Shown here: piece by piece, positions 7,354 through 12,816 of the stretch | Numbering within the stretch: the first letter of the stretch is position 1 | Layout of the letters: every line of letters begins with the position of its first letter | Assembly: GCA_032123435.1 (NCBI GenBank) | Contig: JAQBFJ010000036.1 | Span: forward strand, 1 to 14,073 | From: JAQBFJ01 sp032123435 | GTDB taxonomy: Bacteria; Verrucomicrobiota; Kiritimatiellia; UBA8416; JAQBFJ01 | Direction: 5' to 3' | DNA: 14,073 bases | The notes under the pieces: model-generated | What the model saw: only the letters and a program-made list of their open reading frames with translations | Databases searched by the model: none | What the model was told of the DNA's origin: nothing | Position numbers and translations under genes: made by a program

Positions 7354-8832
7354 TTACGCGCCGACCTCCAGACCAGCCGCTGCCATCTCCACGGCTTTCT
7401 GCATTCCGCGCGCCTTGTGACATGTTTCCGCAAATTCCTTTTCCGGATCAGAATCATACACTATACCAGCTCCAGCCTGGACTGAGACAGTACCGTCAGT
7501 TATATCAAGTGTGCGAATCGTAATCGCGAAATCCATGTTTCCGTTATAACTGATATATCCCGTTGCACCGCCATACACGCCTCTCGGCTCCTGCTCCAAT
7601 TCATTAATAATTTCCATCGCCCGTATCTTGGGCGCGCCTGAAAGCGTTCCGGCCGGGAACGTTGACTTAATCACGTCGTACGCGTCAAATTCCCGCCTCA
7701 AAATTCCTTCAACATGCGATACCATATGCATCACATGACTGTATCGCTCGATAACCATGTAATCGGTTACCTGAACACTGCCATGTTCCGCGATACGTCC
7801 AATATCATTCCTGCCCAAGTCAACGAGCATTACATGTTCCGCCTTTTCCTTTTCATCGGAAAGCAGTTCATTTGCCAATTCTCTGTCAGCCTGTTCGTTA
7901 AACGCACCAGATTCATCAATTCCTCTAGGGCGTGTACCTGCGATTGGGCGCAATTCCACGCGACTCCCCATCAATCTCACCATTACCTCCGGCGACGACC
8001 CCGCGAGTGTCTGGCTGCCCGTCTTGAGAAAGAACGTGTATGGAGACGGATTCAACAGGCGCAACGCGCGATAAATCTGTATTGGCGGCACATCTGTCTG
8101 CGCAGAAAATTTCTGACTTAAAACAACCTGAATAATATCACCGGCATAAATATATTCCTTGGCCCTGGCAACAATTGCCATGTAATCGTCTTTGTTCATA
8201 TTCGATTTGAAAACAACAGGCGCATACGACTGATCCCCTTCGGCTGGCATCGGCTTCTTCATAATGTCAGCTATTTCCTGAATCTGATCTATCGCGGACC
8301 GGTATATCTTCTCGGCGGATTCCTGGTCTTCACCAACACCTGTCGTCCTTGTGCACACTATTATTTTAACAGTATGCCGAACATTATCGAAAACTATAAG
8401 CCGGTCAACTTTCAGGAATTTGCTGCATGGCACGAGTTTCGTTTTCGATTTACGCGGAACCGGCATACTTTCGAATTCATTGATTGCCTCATAGCCTATA
8501 AAACCAACTACTCCGCCGAAAAAACGCGGCAAACCCTCCAAGTCAGCCACGCGCAATCCACGATAGACGTTCCTTAGTGTTTCCAGTTCACCAGTACGGC
8601 CCCCGGAATGATCCGAGCACAGAATAAGTTCCGGCCCAACTCCTATAAATGAATAACGACCCCATTTTTCACCGCCTTCCATACTTTCGAGCAGAAAAGC
8701 GTTTTCATTGGAAGCAAATCTCTGCAAGACGGATACCGGCGTTTCCGTATCAGCCAGTATCTCCTTGTACACTGGTATAACGTCATACTGCCGTGCCAAT
8801 TTCAAATAATCATTCTTGTCGGGATAGAACAT
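7354..8832 (-). CDS. trpE: Anthranilate synthase component I
   Basis: This enzyme converts chorismate to anthranilate using ammonia from TrpG, the first committed and usually feedback-inhibited step. The 492-residue protein has the N-terminal tryptophan-site motif LLES (47-50) and NPSPYTFF (261-268), both linked to Trp feedback binding in the family. The chorismate-binding core follows: PIAGTRPRG (297-305), ELLSDEKEKAEHVMLVDLGRND (322-343), VSHVEG (371-376) and FPAGTLSGAPK (392-402). I prefer the ATG at 8832, which begins MFYPDKNDYLKLA as in relatives. The frame extends to an ATG at 8880, but those 16 extra residues look non-homologous and contain a plausible promoter. It is the first gene of the operon, with no visible attenuator. 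PabB is unlikely given the gene context. Confidence 0.95.
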   Translation of the reverse strand: MFYPDKNDYLKLARQYDVIPVYKEILADTETPVSVLQRFASNENAFLLESMEGGEKWGRYSFIGVGPELILCSDHSGGRTGELETLRNVYRGLRVADLEGLPRFFGGVVGFIGYEAINEFESMPVPRKSKTKLVPCSKFLKVDRLIVFDNVRHTVKIIVCTRTTGVGEDQESAEKIYRSAIDQIQEIADIMKKPMPAEGDQSYAPVVFKSNMNKDDYMAIVARAKEYIYAGDIIQVVLSQKFSAQTDVPPIQIYRALRLLNPSPYTFFLKTGSQTLAGSSPEVMVRLMGSRVELRPIAGTRPRGIDESGAFNEQADRELANELLSDEKEKAEHVMLVDLGRNDIGRIAEHGSVQVTDYMVIERYSHVMHMVSHVEGILRREFDAYDVIKSTFPAGTLSGAPKIRAMEIINELEQEPRGVYGGATGYISYNGNMDFAITIRTLDITDGTVSVQAGAGIVYDSDPEKEFAETCHKARGMQKAVEMAAAGLEVGA

Positions 8833-8838
8833 GCATAA

Positions 8839-8867
8839 CCTATAGCCGTACTCACACAAAACGTCAA
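8839..8867 (-). promoter_or_regulatory. Possible trp operon promoter
   Basis: On the minus strand, TTGACG (8867-8862), a 17-base spacer and TATAGG (8844-8839) fit a sigma70 promoter: a good -35 and a moderate -10. The transcript would start at about 8832, on the A of the preferred trpE ATG, giving a leaderless or nearly leaderless mRNA. The -35 box lies in the left arm of the inverted repeat at 8863-8900. Confidence 0.4.
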
Positions 8868-8900
8868 GAATCGATAACATACCGTAGATCTATTCTTGAC
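8863..8900. promoter_or_regulatory. Perfect 9-bp inverted repeat between trpE and the yggT-like gene (operator candidate)
   Basis: GTCAAGAAT (8863-8871) and ATTCTTGAC (8892-8900) are exact reverse complements separated by 20 bases. The half-site centres are 29 bases apart, near three helical turns. Each arm carries an outward-facing TTGAC, so each could supply a -35 element. A regulator binding here could control both directions. No regulator is identifiable in the window. Confidence 0.45.
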
Positions 8901-8905
8901 TTTCC

Positions 8906-9802
8906 ATGAAATACCCTGAACATACTCGCATGCAATTCGGCATATGGGATACATTATTTAATGTCATGCTCTTCCTTTTCTGGTTTGCGACATGGTCAGA
9001 AAGGGACAGGAACACTGTGTTCAACCCATATCTTACCCAAATAAGCCGTGTTTCCGACGCTCTGATCAATTTTCTGCGACCTGTTTTCTTCAAGACACCT
9101 TCACGCATCATAGCGCTTAGCGCTCTCTTATTCATCATTCTGTTCAGAGGCATAATGTTTCACGGGATAGCTGCCACACGAGAGGCATCCTGGTCGCTTA
9201 TACTGGGATCACCTTTCAAGATATCCGGTCAAGCCGACATATTTACCAGCCTGGCTTTCAGTTTGTCTTCATTCCTCATTTTCATTTTCAATATCTGGGG
9301 TATCAGCCTGTTGTATTTCTTCAAGGTGAAAAACACTCCTTCCTCCAGATCTGAGGGACTGCTTTATTACCTGAGCCGGCCCTGCACTGACGCACCATCC
9401 CTGGCAAGACCATTCATTCTGATCGCATTGGGTTCTTTGATTACACTCCTGATTCACTCGGCACAGGCACACGCAATGCCGCTATGGCAGTTAAGTCATG
9501 GAAAAAACAATCCATTCTATTTCATCATTCAATCCTTAATCGGCTGGGCGAATGTTCTCCCCATAATACAGCAAATCATGCTGATTCTTGTTATTGGATC
9601 ATGGGTATCAACATTTACCGGAAGCAGTGGTCTAACGATCATATGCTCGGAATGGATCAATTTTCTGCTTGGCCCTATGCGGCGACGCCGGTTAATAATA
9701 GGCATGTTCGACATATCTCCTATTATTTTTATTTTTGCCGTGCTACTCATTCACGGCATTCTACTGGCTATTCTCAATGCATTTCTCAGGTTATTCTCAT
9801 GA
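8906..9802 (+). CDS. yggT: YggT-like integral membrane protein with two YggT-type halves
   Basis: This is a 298-residue inner-membrane protein with about six hydrophobic segments (roughly 15-31, 66-88, 114-139, 170-188, 205-236, 268-292). YggT-like signatures occur twice: INFLRPVFFKTPSR before a membrane segment (54-67), and INFLLGPMRRRR...MFDISPIIFIF (251-277), the latter close to the family pattern of a basic loop followed by D-[IL]-SP. The best support is the next gene, which encodes DUF167/YggU and overlaps by four bases, matching the yggT-yggU order in E. coli. It is longer and more divergent than typical YggT proteins of under 200 residues. The biochemical role of the family is uncertain, although YggT has been linked to osmotic and ion stress. 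The ATG at 8906 lacks a ribosome-binding site; the ATG at 8930 is an alternative. Confidence 0.7.
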   Translation: MKYPEHTRMQFGIWDTLFNVMLFLFWFATWSERDRNTVFNPYLTQISRVSDALINFLRPVFFKTPSRIIALSALLFIILFRGIMFHGIAATREASWSLILGSPFKISGQADIFTSLAFSLSSFLIFIFNIWGISLLYFFKVKNTPSSRSEGLLYYLSRPCTDAPSLARPFILIALGSLITLLIHSAQAHAMPLWQLSHGKNNPFYFIIQSLIGWANVLPIIQQIMLILVIGSWVSTFTGSSGLTIICSEWINFLLGPMRRRRLIIGMFDISPIIFIFAVLLIHGILLAILNAFLRLFS

Positions 9803-10089
9803 CATGGCTTACGAAAAAGGGTACGGATGTTGTCATTTCCGTTCATGTAGTTACCAGAGCATCCCGTAATGAAATAAGCGGAGAATTCAACGGCGCGCTT
9901 AAAATTCGACTGCAGGCTCCGCCGGTCGAAGGCAAGGCCAATAAGGCACTGCGAAAATTCCTGGCCGAAAAACTGCATGTACCATTGAGCGCCATCTCCA
10001 TTATTACCGGCGATACCGGACGCAACAAGAGTATCCAAATAACGGGCATGGAAAAGAACTTCATTATCGCCGCATTATCTCCTGTTTAG
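9799..10089 (+). CDS. yggU: DUF167 family protein (YggU-like)
   Basis: This small 96-residue cytoplasmic protein carries the DUF167 hallmark KIRLQAPPVEGKANKALRKFLAE-type stretch (about 35-57), followed by ITGDTGRNKSIQITG (69-83). The fold is known from structures, but no function is established. The frame extends upstream to 9484 inside the yggT-like gene. The ATG at 9799 is clearly the start: it forms an ATGA overlap with the upstream stop, has AGG eight bases before it, and gives the usual family length. The overlap suggests translational coupling to the membrane protein. Confidence 0.9.
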   Translation: MTWLTKKGTDVVISVHVVTRASRNEISGEFNGALKIRLQAPPVEGKANKALRKFLAEKLHVPLSAISIITGDTGRNKSIQITGMEKNFIIAALSPV

Positions 10090-10133
10090 AGTATTTACAG
10101 AAATTCAACATATATTATTATGAGGACAAACTG

Positions 10134-10889
10134 ATGATCGAATTCTCCGCCGGGATTGACCCCTTGCAAGGCTATCTCCTTGCAGGATTGTGCGGCTTAC
10201 TGGTGGGCCTGTCAAAAACAGGGTTGCCAGGAGCCGGTATGATCGCGGTAACCGTTCTCGCGTTTATCATGGACGCCAAAACATCAGTCGGCTTCTTGTT
10301 ACCGTTGTTAGTTACGGGCGATATCATTGCAGTTATCATGTACCGCCACAATGTCGTTTGGAGCCAGCTCGTGAGACTCATTCCATGGGCACTGGTGGGT
10401 ATACTTATTGGTTATCATTTAATGGGCATGATGAGCAGTAATATTCTGCGTCCGCTGATAGGTATTATAGTTCTTACCCTGTTAAGTCTTGATCTATATG
10501 TGCATCATCTATCAAAACCAGTGCCGACAGGCCGCTGGTATCTGGCGGCAATCACCGGCATAACGGCTGGTATAGCCACAATGCTTGCCAACGCCGCCGG
10601 TCCCATCATAACCGTTTATTTTCTTGCCATGCGATTTAATAAACGGAATTTCATAGGCACTTCCGCCTGGTACTTCTTAGTGCTTAACTTCATTAAAATT
10701 CCTTTTTTCATATGCCTGGACCCACCGCTTATCACAAAGACGTCGTTAATGGCTAATTTTACTTTGATTCCCTGCATACTGGTCGGAGCGTTGACAGGCG
10801 CGTTTCTTTTGAAACGTATTTCACAAAAATGGTTCACGATGATCGTGCGGATATTAACACTTATTGCCGCCGTTCGCCTGCTGACTTGA
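10134..10889 (+). CDS. TSUP (TauE/SafE) family membrane permease
   Basis: This 251-residue polytopic inner-membrane protein has about eight hydrophobic segments. The family signature GLSKTGLPG (25-33) lies in the first half, and a second half begins near residue 136 (AAITGITAGIATMLANAAGP), consistent with the internal duplication of PF01925. Members export or import sulfite, sulfoacetate, other sulfonates or organic anions. The substrate cannot be read from this sequence, and there are no sulfur-metabolism genes nearby. GAGG lies eight bases before the ATG. It follows the DUF167 gene by 44 bases and is probably co-transcribed with the yggT-like gene. No strong terminator follows; the repeat island begins about 40 bases downstream. 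Confidence 0.88.
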   Translation: MIEFSAGIDPLQGYLLAGLCGLLVGLSKTGLPGAGMIAVTVLAFIMDAKTSVGFLLPLLVTGDIIAVIMYRHNVVWSQLVRLIPWALVGILIGYHLMGMMSSNILRPLIGIIVLTLLSLDLYVHHLSKPVPTGRWYLAAITGITAGIATMLANAAGPIITVYFLAMRFNKRNFIGTSAWYFLVLNFIKIPFFICLDPPLITKTSLMANFTLIPCILVGALTGAFLLKRISQKWFTMIVRILTLIAAVRLLT

Positions 10890-10928
10890 CCATAATATTG
10901 CATGACAATCAGCAAGGAGATGTGGGGA

Positions 10929-10964
10929 GAGTTTTTGACAGGATAACAGGATTTACAAGATTAA
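10929..10964 (+). repeat. ACAGGAT repeat array, copy A
   Basis: GAGTTTTTGACAGGATAACAGGATTTAC (10929-10956) continues with ACAAGAT. Units of ACAGGAT recur with one- or two-base linkers, a period of 8-9. The first part matches copy B in inverted orientation apart from one extra T, and matches copy D at the right edge of the window. Confidence 0.75.
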
Positions 10965-10973
10965 GACCCGATG

Positions 10974-11015
10974 GTTCAAGAAATCTGGATAAAAATATCC
11001 GCAGATTTCTTGAAC
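10974..11015. repeat. Long imperfect hairpin
   Basis: GTTCAAGAAATCTG-GATA pairs with TATC-CG-CAGATTTCTTGAAC: 18 base pairs, an AAAA loop and a single two-base bulge (CG) in the right arm. It lies 84 bases after the TSUP stop. No T-tract follows on the plus strand, so it is not a typical intrinsic terminator, though it could protect or process the transcript's 3' end. Confidence 0.7.
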
Positions 11016-11101
11016 AGTGTTTCTGATTAGAAAAGGATGTCGTTTAAATAAGCCGATGGCACGGAACGCCGAAGAGTTCAGTTCCTGAACATCAGAAGCG
11101 G

Positions 11102-11145
11102 TCGTGAAATATCAATAGAGTTATCAGTCTATTGATATTTCACGA
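11102..11145. repeat. Perfect 17-bp hairpin
   Basis: TCGTGAAATATCAATAG (11102-11118) and its exact reverse complement (11129-11145) flank a ten-base loop. The stem is AT-rich and perfectly paired, with no T-tract on either side. It resembles a palindromic intergenic element or a relic end-structure of a small mobile element more than a terminator. Confidence 0.7.
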
Positions 11146-11160
11146 ATCCAATCCCTTATT

Positions 11161-11188
11161 CTATCCCTGTAAATCCTGTTCATCCTGC
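11161..11188 (-). repeat. ACAGGAT repeat array, copy C
   Basis: Read on the minus strand this is GCAGGAT-GA-ACAGGAT-TT-ACAGGGAT, three units with a period of nine bases. It is in the same orientation as copy B, which lies 31 bases away across a short CTTCG...CGAAG stem. Confidence 0.65.
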
Positions 11189-11218
11189 CTGCCCTTCGTA
11201 GCTTATTAGCGAAGTAAG

Positions 11219-11247
11219 GTAAATCCTGTTATCCTGTCAAAAAACTC
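11219..11247 (-). repeat. ACAGGAT repeat array, copy B (inverted relative to copy A)
   Basis: On the minus strand this is GAGTTTTTTGACAGGATAACAGGATTTAC split as GAGTTTTTT + GACAGGATAACAGG + ATTTAC, identical to copy A except for one extra T. Copies A and B therefore form inverted ends around about 320 bases. Confidence 0.75.
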
Positions 11248-11249
11248 TT

Positions 11250-11284
11250 TCTTCTCCGAATCTCCGTGTGCTGCGTGGTAAACA
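11250..11284 (-). repeat. CACGGAG-type short repeat
   Basis: On the minus strand the segment reads GTTTACCACGCAGCACACGG followed by AGATTCGGAGAAGAA. It is built from CACGCAG/CACGGAG/TCGGAG-like units about nine bases apart. I recall similar CACAGAG/CACGGAG strings as common intergenic repeats in PVC-type and environmental genomes. There is only one copy in this window. Confidence 0.4.
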
Positions 11285-11362
11285 TCTTTCCTTCTTACCG
11301 CCCTGCCTGCCGCGTTCTGAACTGATGCAATGTCAGGGTAAAGTGCAGACAAAAAATCACCC

Positions 11363-12187
11363 TTAATCACAAATCTTCTCTCCACACCCCAAGCCAAACA
11401 GGCGCGCCGCGTTCTCGGATGTTATTTCGGCGATCTTTTCGACTGAACAGCCGCGTACTCGTGCGAGAGTCTCCGCAACTTTCCCGACATAAGCTGGTTC
11501 ATTCCGCTGTCCCCTGTATGGAACCGGCGCCAGGTACGGAGAGTCCGTTTCTATAAGCAGTCGATCATCTGGAATAATGCAGACAGTCTCACGAAGTTTT
11601 TCGGCATTCGGAAATGTTACAATTCCACTTATCCCGATATAGAAACCCATATCGAGCAGGCAGAGCGCGAACTCGATTTCGCCGGTAAAACAATGCAATA
11701 CACCAACGCCGTCTTTCCGGCCCTTCCACAGGCAAACATGTTCATTCAATTCCGTAACAGTAACATTATCCGCGTTTCTGCTATGGACTATGACGGGCTT
11801 TTTCAATTCACGGGCTGTCGCCAGCTGAACCCGGAACAGCTCAACCTGCTTGTCTGCAGATCCAGAATCGTGATGAAAATCCAATCCTATCTCACCAATA
11901 GCCAACACAGATCGCCCGTTCAATGTATTTATTCGACTGGCAACAGACGCCATCCCGGACGAATCAGCGCCCATATTTTCGGCCTGTGATCTGTCAAATC
12001 CTATAGCGGCACCGCACACCGTGTCTGGGAACTGCTCCGCGACAGAAACGGCAAACTCATTCCCATGCTCCGAACCGCCAACGGCAATGATTCCGGCAAC
12101 CCCATTTCCACGCGCGCGTTCCACCACGGACGCTACATCCGCCATTTCGCAGATACCGTCAAAATGCACATGTGTATCAAACAGCAT
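11363..12187 (-). CDS. tatD: TatD-family metal-dependent hydrolase (DNase)
   Basis: This 274-residue amidohydrolase-fold protein has all the TatD metal ligands: H6 and H8 in FDTHVHFD, E99 in AIGEIGLDFHH, H135 in VIVHSRNA, H165 in LHCFTGE and D215 in IETDSPYLAP. The family motif RGQRNEPAYV (225-234) and the C-terminal SENAARLFGL follow. Members are Mg-dependent 3'-5' exonucleases or endonucleases acting in the cytoplasm in DNA repair and turnover. Despite the name, they are not needed for Tat export. The ATG lies three bases after the dciA stop, so the two genes form one transcript. It could equally be a YcfH/YjjV-type paralogue; the sequence does not distinguish these subgroups. Confidence 0.93.
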   Translation of the reverse strand: MLFDTHVHFDGICEMADVASVVERARGNGVAGIIAVGGSEHGNEFAVSVAEQFPDTVCGAAIGFDRSQAENMGADSSGMASVASRINTLNGRSVLAIGEIGLDFHHDSGSADKQVELFRVQLATARELKKPVIVHSRNADNVTVTELNEHVCLWKGRKDGVGVLHCFTGEIEFALCLLDMGFYIGISGIVTFPNAEKLRETVCIIPDDRLLIETDSPYLAPVPYRGQRNEPAYVGKVAETLARVRGCSVEKIAEITSENAARLFGLGCGEKICD

Positions 12188-12190
12188 TAA

Positions 12191-12562
12191 TCAACCATCC
12201 GGATTCAATTGCAGAGCCAATTCTGTTATTTTATCCTGCCCAAACCGTTTCTGGATTTTCGCGAGAATCTCATCACGGCCATATCTTGAAAGCTCACTCA
12301 ACCAGATCGAACTATCCACAAACACAACCAGTTTCTTTTCCATGAACCTGCCAGGCTTTGTGTGTTTCGCGATGGCTTCCCCCACTATGTTCGGCCATTC
12401 TTCGCTCAGTTCCATCAACCATTGTTTATCTCCAAGCCCAAAACGCCGGATCAAATTTGAAACAACATTGCCGATAGATACCGCATCCTTGAAATCCGAT
12501 GGCGGCTTCCAATCATCTATCCTCGCGCGTTCACGATGTATCATCCATTTACTGCGGTCCAT
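12191..12562 (-). CDS. dciA: DciA/DUF721 family protein (replicative helicase-associated)
   Basis: This 123-residue protein matches the DUF721/DciA pattern in its central and C-terminal part: IGNVVSNLIRRFGLGDKQWLMELSEEWPNIVGEAIAKHTKP (about 30-70), then KKLVVFVDSSIWLSELSRYGRDEILAKIQKRFG (about 75-108). DciA is the ancestral loader or partner of the DnaB helicase in bacteria lacking DnaC/DnaI. The alternating strand-helix region with WL near the middle is the KH-like core of the family. The N-terminus (MDRSKWMIHRERARIDDW) is basic and tryptophan-containing. The gene is first in a two-gene unit with tatD and transcribed away from the phosphofructokinase. Family assignment is good; the helicase role is inferred from the family. 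Confidence 0.82.
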   Translation of the reverse strand: MDRSKWMIHRERARIDDWKPPSDFKDAVSIGNVVSNLIRRFGLGDKQWLMELSEEWPNIVGEAIAKHTKPGRFMEKKLVVFVDSSIWLSELSRYGRDEILAKIQKRFGQDKITELALQLNPDG

Positions 12563-12816
12563 ACAACACTCTCAGTTATTCCTTCTTGCATCAACTTTTG
12601 TCATGCCTTCACAGACACCCGGAATTACTTGCGTTATCAAACATATGCCGACGCGCATTGTGCTTGCCGGCATAATTTGTGCTTGATTCTTTACTATAAG
12701 TTATGCCACAGTCCCCATGCAAACAACTTGTGCGTATTTATAGATATTGATAGTTAACTGAAATTGTTTCACCGCCCAACGACGGTGAAACAATTTTGAC
12801 ATTACAGGGGTAAATA
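12563..12816. other. Divergent intergenic region between dciA and pfp
   Basis: This region must hold the promoters for both genes, but no strong pair of boxes is visible. TTGTGC (12728-12733), a 17-base spacer and TAGTTA (12751-12756) is a weak plus-strand candidate that would start transcription at the foot of the stem-loop. A 7-bp inverted repeat TATGCCG/CGGCATA (12644-12674) with a 17-base spacer may be an operator but could be chance. No RNA gene was recognised. Confidence 0.45.
12761..12796 (+). promoter_or_regulatory. Perfect stem-loop in the pfp leader
   Basis: AAATTGTTTCACCG (12761-12774) and its exact reverse complement (12783-12796) form a 14-bp stem with an eight-base loop (CCCAACGA). 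It ends 20 bases before the pfp ATG and just upstream of the AGGGG ribosome-binding site. Only four T residues close the stem, so termination is possible but weak. A 5' mRNA-stabilising or regulatory hairpin fits as well. Confidence 0.6.

Larger units (their letters stand above)
10890..11362. other. Gene-free repeat and hairpin island
   Basis: No credible gene lies here. The segment is a mosaic of short repeats: three ACAGGAT-type arrays (one plus, two minus), two long hairpins, a small palindrome (GTTCAG-TTC-CTGAAC at 11076-11090), a short CTTCG/CGAAG stem (11194-11214), and a CACGGAG-type repeat. The short reading frames on either strand contain the same FDRITGFT peptide because they translate the same repeat, which marks them as spurious. 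Confidence 0.75.

Noticed and set aside
8890..9153. Possible trp leader peptide on the minus strand upstream of trpE.
   Set aside because: It is 87 codons long with a single Trp, lies wholly antisense to the yggT-like gene and has no terminator/antiterminator structure after it.
10941..10956. GGATAACAGG in the repeats resembles the core of the I-SceI homing endonuclease site.
   Set aside because: Only about ten bases agree and the flanks differ. The match follows from the ACAGGAT unit structure, and no homing endonuclease gene is present.
10829..11026. Small plus-strand reading frame downstream of the TSUP gene.
   Set aside because: It starts inside the TSUP gene in another frame and then translates repeat copy A. 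The FDRITGFT peptide also appears in the minus-strand frame over copy B, which marks both as products of the repeat.
11206..11397. Minus-strand 63-codon frame next to tatD.
   Set aside because: It overlaps the tatD end and repeat copy B, has no ribosome-binding site, and its C-terminal peptide is translated repeat.
12536..12757. 73-codon plus-strand frame before pfp.
   Set aside because: It begins antisense within dciA, has unremarkable composition and no ribosome-binding site.
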